A stretch of 36,804 bases of DNA from Nemertoderma westbladi (taxonomy: Eukaryota > Xenacoelomorpha > Nemertodermatida > Nemertodermatidae): positions 1 to 36,804 of the forward strand of contig JAUCBJ010005660.1 in the NCBI GenBank assembly GCA_032718475.1, written 5' to 3'. The number at the start of each line of letters is the position of its first letter. The first letter of the stretch is position 1. The position numbers and the translations under genes were made by a program. Positions 12,850 through 22,914 of the stretch are shown one piece after another. The notes under the pieces were generated by a model. The model had not been told where the DNA came from and made no database searches. It was given only the letters and a program-made list of their open reading frames with translations.

Positions 12850-13735
12850 GGCCAAGGAATGCCTGTTCACCACCATGACAAGTGATCTTCCACAGTAAAC
12901 ACTTTCCCTCTGTCTACTAAAGGAATACCTGTTCACCACCATAGGTGATCTTCCACAGTAAACACTTTCCCTCTGTCTCCTAAAGGAATACCTGTTCACC
13001 ACCATAGGTGATCTTCCACAGTAAACACTTTCCCTCTGTCTCCTAAAGGAATGCCTGTTCACCACCATGGGTGATCTTCCACAGTGAACACTTTCCCTCT
13101 GTCTCCTAAAGGAATGCCTGTTCACCACCATGGGTGATCTTCCACAGTAAACACTTCCCCTCTGTCTCCTAATGGAATGCCAGTTCACCACCATGGTGAT
13201 CTTCCACAGTAAACACTTTCCCTCTGTCTCCTAAAGGAATGCCTGTTCACCACCAGGGATGATCTTCCACAGTAAACCCTCCCACTCTGTTTACTATTGG
13301 AATGCCTGTTCACTACCATAGGTGATCTTCCACAGTAAACCCTTCGACTCTGTTTCCTAAAGGAATGCCTGTTCACCACCATGACAGGTGATCTTCCACA
13401 GTAAACACTTTCCCTCTGTCACCTAAAGGAATGCCTGTTCACCACCATGACAAGTGATCTTCCACAGTAAACACTTTCCCTCTGTCTCCTAAAGGAATGC
13501 CTGTTCACCACCATGACAAGTGATCTTCCACAGTAAACCCTCTCACTCTGTTTACTATTGGAATACCTGTTCACCACCATAGGTGATCTTCCACAGTAAA
13601 CCCTTCCACTCTGTTTCCTAAAGGAATGCCTGTTCACCACCATGGGTGATCTTCCACAGTAAACCCTGCCACTCTGTTTCCTAAGGAATGCCTTTTCAAC
13701 ACCATGGAAAAACATTCCACTCTGTTTCCCAAATT
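12850..13735. repeat. 63-bp minisatellite (about 14 copies)
   Basis: The core TGATCTTCCACAGTAAAC recurs about every 63 bp, for example near 12886, 12949, 13012, 13137, 13325 and 13585. There are two unit types, one with CTTTCCCTCTGTCTCCT and one with CCACTCTGTTTCC, and some copies have a 4-bp GACA insertion after CACCACCAT. Those 4-bp insertions break the minus-strand frames that otherwise run through the array with a 21-residue repeat. For that reason I do not read it as coding. Confidence 0.95.
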
Positions 13736-13799
13736 GCCTTGGTTCCCATTTATCGACCACTGACGCATGAAAGTATGGGTTTGGCTACTAGGCTGCAGC

Positions 13800-13873
13800 A
13801 ATTAAGGCACTGGGATCGAATCAGGGCTTCCTAATTGGAAGCCCAAGAATGTCACCACTAGACCAAGCTGCTA
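13800..13873 (-). mobile_element. tRNA-derived SINE-like sequence
   Basis: On the minus strand TGGTCTAGTGG (13865-13855) fits the RNA polymerase III A box exactly. GATTCGATCCC (13822-13812) fits the B box with one mismatch. The A-to-B spacing is that of a tRNA. Between them GGGCTTCC and GGAAGCCC can pair as an anticodon-like stem. The acceptor ends do not pair over seven bases and the T stem has mismatches, so it is not a functional tRNA gene. It is best read as the head of a tRNA-derived SINE or a degraded tRNA copy. Confidence 0.65.
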
Positions 13874-13943
13874 CTGCATTGAAATTAAATCATAAAGGGA
13901 TAATTTAACTATAGTATGTGTACGGTGGTGATTTCAATTTAGA

Positions 13944-15292
13944 AGAAGGGCAACCTAACACTCTAGGGTTCTTTTCGGGGAATCTCACTGATCTCGATTG
14001 CTGCAAAGCTATACAATAGAATTCTATTAAATCGCATCAGGGATCCCATTGAGAGACTGCTCCGTGGAAATCAGAATGGGTTCCGTAAAGGTCGTGGGAC
14101 CATGGAGCCCATTTTGGCACTTAGAAGGATAATTGAAGAGTCAAAAAAGAAAGACAGGCATCTGGCTGTTATCTTTGTTTGACTTCTTCAAGGCCTTTGA
14201 TTCAGTCTCCCGCTCACGTATGTTCAGCATACTTTCATTATATGGGATTCCTGATGAAATTATTACAGCAATCAGATCAGTATACGATGGTTCGACAACA
14301 TTTGTGTCTACTGTTGACGGTGACACAGAACCATTTGAAGTGTTATGGGGCGTCCTCCAGGGAGACACACTTGCACCATTCTTGTTCATAATTGTTGTTG
14401 ACTTTGTTCTACGCATGTCCTTAGATCATCATAATGATGATGGGGTGATGATAACTCCGCCTACTGGCTCCAGAAGTCGAGGAAATCCTGCCAAGTACCT
14501 AACTGATCTAGACTTTGCTGATGACTTAGGAGTACTCTCAGAATCACTAGAGGGAGCCCAACGGCTCCTCAGCTCATTAGAACATACTGCTTCTAGTGTT
14601 GGTCTTTTTATTAACTCCAGAAAGACCACAATTTTGGCAGTTAACTTTGAAAGTCCTCAGCAAGTCTCTGATCGGATGAGCATAAGCTCAAAAGATGGTA
14701 TGCTTGAGCATGTGGATAACTTCTGTTACCTGGGATCATGGATCCGGAAGTCAGGTGAGGACCTTCGAATACGTAAGGGAAAGGCATGGGTAGCCTTGAA
14801 TAGGCTTTCCGGTCCGATTATTTAGAGCAGCAGTAGTTCCAGTACTCCTCTATGGGAGTCCATGCTGGGCTCTAACTGCTGAGGACACCAAATCTCTGGA
14901 TGGCACTTTCACAAGAATGCTACGCCGGGTTCATTGTGTCAAGTACAATGCACACATCTCCAACCAGACACTATATAACATTGGAGGTGTCTCATTGGTT
15001 CCCCCAAGCTTGACACTAGAACAAAATCGCCTCCGCTTTGCAGGACATTGCTTTCGCCGTGAGGACCAGCCAGTGCATAATCTTGTACTTTGGCAGCCTC
15101 ATGGAGTGAATAAGCATGGTGGACAGCCCATGACTTTCTTGAGACGCATCTTAAAGGACACTGGCCTTGGAGATGCGGATGATCTAGCAAATGTCATGGG
15201 TGATAGGGAGTTGTGGCGGTGCAATTTTGTCGATAAGCCGGCACAGCATTCTTAAAAATGCAGCTGCAATGCAGCATGCCGATCCTAGTAGT
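13944..15292 (+). pseudogene. LINE reverse transcriptase, truncated and broken (copy A)
   Basis: It aligns almost base for base with 25402-26789. It is 5'-truncated, starting at the PKKGNL segment, and carries a TAT-to-TAG stop at 13964-13966. It also has a 3-bp deletion near 14139, a one-base T insertion near 14177 and a 38-bp deletion at about 14813 that throws the frame. The polymerase motifs are still readable across the pieces: DFFKAFD, GVLQGD and FADD. The right end matches the shared LINE 3' end (CCGATCCTAGTAGT). The lesions make a working protein impossible, yet the low divergence from the copy at 25 kb suggests recent insertion. The family resembles RTE/CR1-like animal LINEs; I am not sure of the clade. 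Confidence 0.92.
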
Positions 15293-15703
15293 ATGATCCC
15301 AGGTAACAGAAGTCATCCACATGCTCAAGCATACCATCTTTTGAGCTTATGCTCATCCGATCAGAGACTTGCTGAGGACTTTCAAAGTTAACTGTCAAAA
15401 TGTTGGTGTTTCTGGAGTTAATAAAAAGACCAACACTAGAAGCAGCATGTTCTAATGAGCTAAGGAGCCGTTGGGCTCCCTCTAGTGATTCTGAGAGTAC
15501 TCCTAAGTCATCAGCAAAGTCTAGATCAGTTAGGTACTTGGCAGGATTTCCTCGACTTCTGGAGCCAGTAGGTGGAGTTATCATCACCCCATCATCATTA
15601 TGATGATCTAAGCGTAGAACATAGTCAACAACAATTATGAACAAGAATGGTGCAAGTGTGTCTCCCTGGAGGACGCCCCATAACACTTCAAATGGTTCTG
15701 TGT
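15293..15703 (-). pseudogene. Inverted LINE fragment joined to the 3' end of copy A
   Basis: This is the reverse complement of about 25788-26199 of the same LINE, covering the GVLQGD and FADD motifs. It begins exactly where the forward copy's 3' end stops, so the two form an inverted repeat of about 410 bp with a spacer of about 550 bp. A 161-codon minus-strand frame (15285-15770) runs through it. It carries no LINE 5' or 3' end of its own. The layout is not classical twin priming, in which the inverted part lies on the 5' side of the 3' segment. Confidence 0.9.
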
Positions 15704-15705
15704 CT

Positions 15706-15760
15706 GTGACCGACACCAGACAGACAAACAGACAAACAAATAGACAGACAGACAGACTAA
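15706..15760. repeat. CAGA-type microsatellite
   Basis: Imperfect repeats of CAGA/CAAA directly follow the inverted LINE fragment. The same motif spaces the units of the minisatellite at 18 kb. Confidence 0.85.
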
Positions 15761-15764
15761 ATTC

Positions 15765-15860
15765 TGTCAAACATGAAAACTGTAGTCGGAAATGATATCA
15801 CCGACCTGGAAAACCCCCAAGTCGAAAATTTAAGGACAAGCAGACAGTCGGACAGAACGT
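15765..15860 (+). repeat. Single unit of the GGAAAACCCCC repeat family
   Basis: TGAAAACTG, then a GGAAATGAT-like segment, then GACCTGGAAAACCCCC, followed by CAGACAG. This is a diverged single copy of the unit tandemly repeated at about 18000-18560, here also next to CAGA repeats. Weaker relatives may exist near 10920 and 11090. Confidence 0.6.
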
Positions 15861-16253
15861 CATAAACATTTTTAGACCTGAATTTACGTTTCTGAAATTC
15901 TGGCAGCTGGATAGGTTGTAAAATTTTGATCTAGAAATATTATATTTTATTGTTATTTTGCTGATCTAAATATGCTTTCTACCTTTCACAAAACTTTAAA
16001 TGCGTTTTTCTCAAAACATCTTCTCCATTTTCCATCAATTTTCTCAATGTGTCATTTCTACTGCAACCGCCACATATTATCGTTAAAATCGGTTAGAAGT
16101 TAAAATATATCACAGAAATTGAAGAAATACAGAAATACTATTTACAGATAAAAATACCGCGAAAAATATAAAAACTTTTACTGTTTTTAAAGTGAGGGGC
16201 TTCCGCAAGCAGAGGGTAAAGGTGCAAGAAGGTAAGGAAAGTGAGAAAACAGG
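15861..16253. other. Intergenic, no gene seen
   Basis: AT-rich sequence lying downstream of the minus-strand promoter at 16254-16332. I looked for a minus-strand gene that the promoter could serve; the first ATG frames close after a few codons. TGCGTTTTTCTCAAAAC occurs here and also near 11527, so part of it is repeated. Confidence 0.5.
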
Positions 16254-16332
16254 CCCTTTTATAGCCAGACGTTATGCAAATCGGGATCGGAACGATCTGA
16301 ATGCTGATTGGTCGTAGCTCGTCCCTGATTGG
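16254..16332 (-). promoter_or_regulatory. Orphan RNA polymerase II promoter (CCAAT, octamer, TATA)
   Basis: Reading the minus strand, CCAAT boxes at 16332-16328 and 16311-16307 are followed by the octamer ATTTGCAT (16281-16274) and then CTATAAAAGG (16264-16255). A third CCAAT box in the opposite sense lies at 16350-16354. Order and spacing are those of a strong animal promoter; octamer plus TATA plus CCAAT is characteristic of histone H2B genes and some others. No histone frame or other gene follows on the minus strand, so it may be a relic or drive a noncoding RNA. Confidence 0.55.
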
Positions 16333-17743
16333 TCGGAGCTACTGGTTGGCCAATCAGCAAACCTACAAGTCATCTCAGCGAACAAAATTATACTACATGG
16401 CTAGTTATACAGTATATAGATTGGCTCCGACACACACCCCATTTTTGTTAAAGGCCCAGTATAATTACAAGAGTTCGCTGATGGCTCGCAGTTTTGACTC
16501 GCCCCACATTATATTTAATCCAATCCATCTGTTTCGGAGTTGCGTTGATGTGAAATATTACATAACGAATTGTATACATCGCTCTTCCACGCTTAACCGC
16601 CTTTTTATACGATCCCCTTGTATTTTAACAAACACAGCCCCGCCGCCACTCGATTCAGGACACCCTTTACCACTTACTCATTTGGGTATAGACAAACAAT
16701 ATTTTCATGTGCCAACCTAAATACACAAATATAATTGTGTGTCACTCCGACAGTATAAATGTCACAGTTTTGTTTCCACTAAGTGAGCGTACCTACTCAC
16801 AACACACAGTAAATGTGGAGAAATATTATCTTATTTGCGAAATACACAAAGTTTATAACTTGTTGCGGGGGTGGGGGGGGGGGGGGGGGGGTGCGATTCA
16901 AAGGAGAAAAATACTTAACTGTGCAGTATAGGCCTACTTTTTTCTTCTTGCAGGGCGTGGTCAAACTGTTTTACCCATTATAAAGAAATTATTGCACGAC
17001 CATACAAATATACCGCACACTCCCCACCTTCACATAAACAACGACTTGAGTTAGCAAACAAGACGGATTGCATTCATTCTGGGCTTGAACTCGGCCACGG
17101 TATTTTTCACTAACAGTTACTATAGGGTCTTGACTGAGTGAGTACCTTGTTGGCCCATTTTTGTGGATGCTTCATTTATTCTTCAAATTGTTTTAATTAA
17201 TACTACTATGCTGATTAATGCCGTCTCATTTCGTTGATATTGGTGTAACGAATTAGCGAAATGTCGAATAAATTTTATTGGTTAATAAAACAGTTGCTTT
17301 TCAACTTAATGAAAATCTATTTTACTAAATTTTTGTCACAAAAATATATATATTTCTCTACTCAAATATATATATTTATATAGTGTAGTTGTAGCGTTTT
17401 CCAGGACAAGACAAGACAAGGATAAGACACTCTGAATTCAAAATAATCGGATACAACTTGTCCTCGAAAGAACCGACAGGGTGTATCCCGACATGATATA
17501 AGAACCTGCAATACAAATTCAGATATAGGTTGGCTTATATAATAATATGACCTACGTTTCGTTACTTATTACTTTCCCTTTAGCTCTTAAGGGGAGTGGT
17601 CACTAAATCGACCACCATTACAAAATTTCAAATTGGTGGCTCAAATTTTGCAAAATTCGTCAAAAAAACTCCCAAATTTGAAACATATTTTGTTATGAAA
17701 CACTTTTATTCCAAAATTGTAACATTACTCAATGCCGTTAGTA
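16333..17743. other. Intergenic, mostly featureless
   Basis: No supported gene. A 139-codon frame at 16301-16720 has no recognisable domain, starts inside the promoter elements and has unremarkable composition, so I leave it uncalled. A homopolymer G tract lies at 16867-16891, TA-rich runs at about 17340-17390, and ACAAG repeats near 17405. Confidence 0.5.
16867..16891 (+). repeat. Poly-G tract
   Basis: Five G, one T, then 19 consecutive G. It can form a G-quadruplex and is likely to vary in length and be error-prone in assembly. Confidence 0.95.
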
Positions 17744-18660
17744 TTAACCCTTCGGTACCATGACACACACCTCTGTTCCATGACATTTATTCGATTTCTA
17801 AGAAGGGAAAATGTTGTTGGACTCTTAAGTACATGCTTCTATATGTTAGCGGCGCATTTCAGCTTGTATCTCCTGTAATTTAACTGCAGTAAGCCTGCTG
17901 CAGACCTGCTTACAGACTGCCAGACTTTAGCAATAACAGAATAAGGCAGTACTGCAGTAAGGTAGGCCTAAACTGACTAAACAGCGTAAACAAAAAAAGC
18001 CTAAACAGACTGACCGACAGACAGTCTGGATAGGGTCAAAAGTGAAAACTGACAGAAGAAATGAAATCCTTGACCAGGAAAACCCCCATAGAGAGAATTT
18101 TAATTAGCTAATGTGACTCCTTATATTTTTGACGGACAGACAGACCGACAGACAGTCTGGATAGGGTCAAAAGTGAAAACTGACAGCGGAAATGAAATCC
18201 TTGACCAGGAAAACCCCCATAGAGAGAATTTTAATTAGCTAATGTGATTCCTTATATTTTTGACGGACAGACAGTCCGACAGACAGACCGACAGACAGAC
18301 CAACAGACTGTCTGGATAGGGTCAAAAGTGAAAACTGACAGCGGAAATGAAATCCTTGACCAGGAAAACCCCCATAGCGAGAATTTTAATTAACTAATGT
18401 GATTCCTTATACTTTTGACGGACAGACTGACCTACAGACAGACCGACAGACATTCTGGATAGGGTCAAAAGTAAAAACTGACAGCGGAAATGAAATCCTT
18501 GACAAGGAAAACCCCCATAGCGAGAATGTTAGTAGATTTTATTCTTTCTAAAGTTTGACAGACAAACTGACATAAAGACTGACAGACTTCAGAAATTCAT
18601 GAATTAGAGTTGGGCACTTGGGGGTTTGAATAATTTCCAGTTAGGTACCGAAAGGGTTAA
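17744..18660. mobile_element. piggyBac-type MITE carrying internal tandem repeats
   Basis: TTAA lies at both ends (17744-17747 and 18657-18660). Inside it the left end reads CCCTTCGGTACC, and the reverse complement of the right end reads CCCTTTCGGTACC, so the ends are inverted repeats with one base indel. TTAA target duplication with ends beginning CCC is the hallmark of piggyBac elements. There is no transposase frame in the 917 bp, so it is non-autonomous. Most of its right two-thirds is a tandem array. Confidence 0.8.
18000..18560. repeat. Minisatellite of about 125-155-bp units inside the MITE
   Basis: Four units contain CTGGATAGGGTCAAAAGTG, then GAAATGAAATCCTTGACC and GGAAAACCCCCATAG. 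They are separated by CAGACAGACCGACAGACAG-type spacers of variable length, so the unit length varies. The first three are very similar; the last is shorter and more diverged. A lone relative lies at 15765. Confidence 0.9.
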
Positions 18661-18814
18661 CAGCGAGTTGTTATTTAGCAATTTACAACTTTAGAGGACA
18701 TTACAGCACGTTCAATGCAAGTGAACCTGGAACTTGGGATCGCCATGGTTACCACATAAACAATAATTGGTAAACATTACTAATTGCCTGATGTTACGAA
18801 CAAACTACCCGGCC

Positions 18815-20755
18815 TAACCAATAAAGACACAAAACTGCTCTATTTACTAGACAGGGCAATCAGGAGCGTATTGTTGCTTTGTTGCTAATGTAGGGCTGCT
18901 AATACAAAACCGCTACTTACCGTTGGATGGCGCTAACCTGCCGTCCGCTAATATATTTCCTAATTTTCTACGGCTCCTGCTAATTTCTCGTTCCTTTCTC
19001 TACCAATTACTCGATAGAGAGCTAACTGTTCGAATATATGAGCCACGCGGGAATAACCAAAACAATAAACCCGAATTGGCTCCCTAAGCTGACTTAAGGG
19101 GCCGTCCAAGTATGACGTCTGCACTTTTCCCCAAAATATTGACCCCCTCCCTCCCCTAAATCAGATGTCATCAGATAGGCGTTGACCCCCCCCCCCCCCC
19201 TAAATCAGATTAAAAAAAATTTCGCGTCCTAATCACTGAAATATGGTGACTGGTAACTGAAACAGAAGGTCGTGCTACGGACCTTCGGGGGCTTCGAACA
19301 ATTAAAATAGCTGCAAGCTATTTATTCTTCAACTATAACTCTTCTAGCACCTATAAATGCCAACGGATAACGACGGCATAAATGCTGACGTCAGATTTTG
19401 GCTGACCCCCTCCCCTCCCCTCATCAGCACGTCATCAGATTTTCCCAACCCCCCTCCCCCCCCTAAAGTGCTGACGTCATACTTGGACGGCCCCTAAGAC
19501 GAGTGTGAGAGATTCGACACTCAGAGTGTATTCCTATAGCCTAATCGTACTGTAAAATTGCGCTAATAATTACGTCCTTTCTAATCTAATCTAATCGCAT
19601 CTAATCGCAATACTGGGGTTCCCTAACGGAATGTGTGAATGTGAGAATATTTAAAATAATCAAAAATCGATGCAGCGTTTATTTCGGGACTCAGGCTTAT
19701 CTGCGGCTGGCTTTAGACCAGCAATTTACTGATGCGCGCTGTATACTGTATACTACGATGTGAATTTTGTCCGCTAATTCAAATAACCGCCCAGCGTGAA
19801 TAGTGTACGGTACTCTAAAATTATTACCTTAACTACCCTCCGCTATGCTGCGTACAAATTCTTAATTTTACTAATTAATTACAGTCACAAATATGTAACG
19901 GCGTACTAATTACTAAGTATTCCAGAGTGCGTAATTCTAATTTATTACACAACGGGTCACACTAGCAACAGCCTAAAATACCGTATTATTTTCGACCTAA
20001 TCAGTAATTAATTACAGTAAACTAAGAAATAGAAATCAATCAAAGGGAAAAGGGCGTCTATCCAAGCATTCGTGATTTATTAGGCACACTTTAGTAACAC
20101 ACCAATCAGAGTAACAATCTCTAATTTATACTTACCAATTTAGTTCTTAACGCACAATTCACAATCAGCAGTCAGATAGCAATCACAACCTACAGTTCGC
20201 ACGTAGCTTGCGACATAGTCTACAGTTTAGCTAGTAATTTGCAACTCGCAACATAAAGCACGCAGATCTCTCCCGGCTACGTCTAGGCTTCCTAACTAAC
20301 CCAATTCCTGTCCCCTTAATACTACAAAATAGAGACAAAATCTGGATCATCAGCCCCTAATTACTGAACCGGCGTACCTGACCCACTCTACGCGGCAAAC
20401 TTGCACACACAATAGTAATCCCCCCAATGTTACTTGTCTTTGAATCCTCCGCACTCCCGTCGTCGCTAACCCCCCAATGCGCCCGCCGCGCTTACCGGTA
20501 CCCTAGCCCTCCATCGGAATGAGTAGCTACCGTAGCGGCACATGCAAATCACAAAGTCTGACAGTCTAAGAAATCCCGTAGGATTATCGTCGAAAGGAAT
20601 CACATAGAACCATTTACTAAAGGGTAGAAATCATAGTTCCAATTTGTGATTGTTGAGATTGATTGAGAAACACAAACAAGAATCAAACAGAAATTGCAAA
20701 TTAGCGAATCATTGCAAGAAATTCAAAAGGGCAGTAATTTACTCAGAAAAACTAA
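18815..20755. repeat. Left arm of a long inverted repeat
   Basis: This is the reverse complement, with clear divergence, of about 29870-31345. Shared stretches include CCGCTACTTACCGTTGGATGG, GAGCCACGCGGGAATAACC and GGCTGGCTTTAG. It is longer than the right arm mainly because it contains the 397-bp MITE at 19098-19494. It has no long frame. It could be one arm of a large inverted-terminus element or simply a second, opposed copy of a dispersed repeat. An ATGCAAAT octamer at 20542-20549 is conserved in the other arm. Confidence 0.85.
19098..19494. mobile_element. Harbinger-like MITE with TAA duplication
   Basis: Both ends read GGGGCCGTCCAAGTATGACG inward, and pairing continues to about 30 bp with one mismatch. 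TAA flanks each side (19095-19097 and 19495-19497). The matching position in the right arm (about 31059-31062) has a single uninterrupted TTAA between the same flanking bases, so it is an empty site. A 3-bp TAA/TWA duplication is the known preference of PIF/Harbinger transposons. There is no coding frame. The interior has C-rich tracts near both ends, including 15 consecutive C at 19186-19200. Confidence 0.88.
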
Positions 20756-21736
20756 GCATCGAATAATAGTTGATAAGGAATAATGTTCGCGGTATTTCAA
20801 CTTTTCATAACGCGAGTTGAATATTTTTTGTATTTATTAAAAATGATTATTCCGATATCACTACGGCACGATGAACCGAGAATGGAACACGAGAATTCTA
20901 TTCGAAATCAACTCGAAAGATAGAACGTGGAAGAAGGCTTGTAAAGACAAATAGAGGAGAACCACGGGAAAAGAGACATGGGTTAATGTCCAGGGTCCAT
21001 AATGTGAATAGTTTTCCCCGGGGCACGGGTGCTCGCGGGCGGTCTCCTTCGGGAGGCTGTAATTTTCTCTTCCTTCATCGTTTTCCTGTAATTATTGTGA
21101 TCAGTGTCACAATTAAAAGGCAAGAATGAATGATGACGTGACGGAAAACATGTCCATTGCGGTATCTTGTAGATACTACCATATATCCTCCCTCCTCTTT
21201 ACTTCCCTTATCCCTCTATACATCGCTATTGAAAATACAACATACTTCATCCCACCTTCTCTTCCCAACGCGCTCGGAGCTTTGGGAGACGATCGACCGA
21301 TCCTAGTGTTATCGTGGTATGAATCGTACCGCCTCCTAATAAACCTCCCCTTCACTTACTGTTGATCTGGATGCTTATATTAGTGTCTGCACCTCCTGTA
21401 CATGTACCATTGTGTTGGTATTTATAATATCAACTTCCATCCCTCTTGTCGTTGATTAGATAATCAACTACCAATAATTTCCTTAAGTCCACAACCGTGA
21501 TTCAAGGACTAAAAGGACACGTGGATAGTCTGTGAACAACTGGTACCATTATGTGTCATAAATCTGGTTGTTCACCCCCTAATCACTGGGGATAAATTCA
21601 TTTGGAGATAGTCATCGAATGATGCAATCCTCCTACTGAGATCGTATTTCGGAATATTTCTGAATACGACATAGGTCTTCCCTTGCTCTCTACAAACTAC
21701 CATCAATGGAAGACATATTAGGCATACAACGGGAAT
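20756..21736. other. Unique spacer upstream of the CCHC element frames
   Basis: No repeat partner or recognisable gene. A 79-codon frame at 21126-21365 starts in ordinary AT-rich sequence and has a hydrophobic stretch (residues about 18-35), but nothing else supports it. It may contain the 5' part of the CCHC element, whose left boundary I cannot locate. Confidence 0.4.
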
Positions 21737-22663
21737 ATGGAGAACATTCCATACCCTTTCGTGGATACTCAGCTGATTGCTCCCTGGGCAGAAGGCCGAG
21801 GTTTCTTCCGCACTATGTATGCCAATACACCCAGCGGCATTACTAAAGTACAACGAACCTCCATCGGACATCTTGCCTTTCAAGAATACGGATGGAATTT
21901 CAAGGTTGGAAATCCTATAAATCACCAACAAGTATATGGAGATCATTATTCTCGTTTATACTTTGATGGACCATTGACCGCACCTGGCGCCGTGTATAGC
22001 TTTATGAGTGTTCCACTTCGTCCCTCCTTAGCTATATACACGATCTTTGAAAACGCAGCACTTGCCGGTTGGCTAGCCGATGTGTGCAGTCGTACCATAC
22101 GCGCCCATCCATTAATACTTGGAACCAAACTCGCCAAGTTAGATGAACACAATAAATTCATCCGCTTCGAATGTTTCAGGCGCTTTCTGATTCCGTTCCG
22201 TAACGTTGATAGTCAGTTCAAGGACCGCGCTCTGACCAAACTCAGCCTAAGAGACTCAGCTGCGGAGAAGCTAAACAGCGCGGGATTTGCTCTCTTTCAG
22301 GACGTTTGTATACAGAACTTACATTCATCTGTTATACAAAGACCCCGAATACCCACGGGTTATTCTGTTGTGGAAGTTCAGACAGTGGGTCCGCTTGCAG
22401 AGACAGCCGCACCTACCTCAGCTATGCAATTGGAAGACGAACCAATCTGCTTAGAGTCTGAAGCGATCCAGCCTACAGCGCCCCGGAGCAGCGATAACGA
22501 TTACGTCTTGGAGTGGTATCAAGGTCCACAATGTCTCACCGCATACGATTATCGACACGCCAACTATGTTTCTCGAAAACGTTGTCGATTATGCGCATCG
22601 AGAGACCATTTCACCCCTATGGACTCAGACGTCCCTGCTCCTATTTCCACGAACAACCGATGA
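21737..22663 (+). CDS. Unrecognised 308-residue protein of the CCHC element
   Basis: I do not recognise this protein. The start is the first ATG after an in-frame TAG at 21719. It has no signal peptide or membrane segment. Residues 1-200 look globular, with mixed aromatic and charged residues; 200-260 are acidic and Pro/Ser/Thr-rich. The end has a CRLC motif (RKRCRLCASRDHF), perhaps the first half of a zinc site. It stops just as the neighbouring frame (22513-22914) becomes cysteine-rich and coding-like, so the native protein probably crossed into that frame. Either an indel has broken it here or a frameshift is used. An analogy with retroelement Gag or ORF1 nucleic-acid-binding proteins is an inference. 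Confidence 0.5.
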   Translation: MENIPYPFVDTQLIAPWAEGRGFFRTMYANTPSGITKVQRTSIGHLAFQEYGWNFKVGNPINHQQVYGDHYSRLYFDGPLTAPGAVYSFMSVPLRPSLAIYTIFENAALAGWLADVCSRTIRAHPLILGTKLAKLDEHNKFIRFECFRRFLIPFRNVDSQFKDRALTKLSLRDSAAEKLNSAGFALFQDVCIQNLHSSVIQRPRIPTGYSVVEVQTVGPLAETAAPTSAMQLEDEPICLESEAIQPTAPRSSDNDYVLEWYQGPQCLTAYDYRHANYVSRKRCRLCASRDHFTPMDSDVPAPISTNNR

Positions 22664-22914
22664 TGGAGATCTATTGTGCGTATTGCAGACTTAATAACTC
22701 GTATATTTTTGCAGTCTGCCCCCAATTTATGACCCAATGTCACCACTGTCAACTTAAAGGACATGCCAGTTATAATTGTCCCTTTAACCGCGATTTAGAA
22801 AGCGTAGATGAGATGATTACCTTGCGCTACATCCGAGCTTGGGAAGCGAACGCGGATTTACATTGTGAGGCCCGCCATCGCTACTACCCTGGACGCTCTT
22901 ACGAGGGAGTTTAA
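22513..22914 (+). CDS. Zinc-knuckle segment of the CCHC element
   Basis: The informative part is about 22660-22880. It encodes CAYC, then about 11 residues to a further Cys, then a canonical CCHC zinc knuckle CHHCQLKGHASYNC (C-x2-C-x4-H-x4-C). Such knuckles bind single-stranded nucleic acid in Gag and ORF1 proteins. Comparison with bases 1-58 supports this frame: of about 20 aligned codons most differences are synonymous (GCG/GCA, TGC/TGT, AGA/CGG, AAC/AAT, GCA/GCT). Only two codons change the residue. The ATG at 22513 is probably not the real start; the frame likely continues the protein that begins at 21737. Confidence 0.55.
   Translation: MVSRSTMSHRIRLSTRQLCFSKTLSIMRIERPFHPYGLRRPCSYFHEQPMMEIYCAYCRLNNSYIFAVCPQFMTQCHHCQLKGHASYNCPFNRDLESVDEMITLRYIRAWEANADLHCEARHRYYPGRSYEGV

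Noticed and set aside
12847-13760. Minus-strand proteins with 21-residue repeats
   Set aside because: They are by-products of the 63-bp unit, and 4-bp insertions in some units break the frame repeatedly.
13800-13873. A functional tRNA gene
   Set aside because: The acceptor stem does not pair and the T stem has mismatches.
13944-15703. Classical twin-primed LINE with 5' inversion
   Set aside because: The inverted segment follows the 3' end of the forward copy instead of preceding the 3' segment.
16225-16332. A histone H2B gene on the minus strand
   Set aside because: The promoter elements fit, but no histone coding sequence follows; the first ATG frames close within a few codons.
16301-16720. 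A 139-residue plus-strand gene
   Set aside because: There is no domain or composition signal, and it begins inside a minus-strand promoter.
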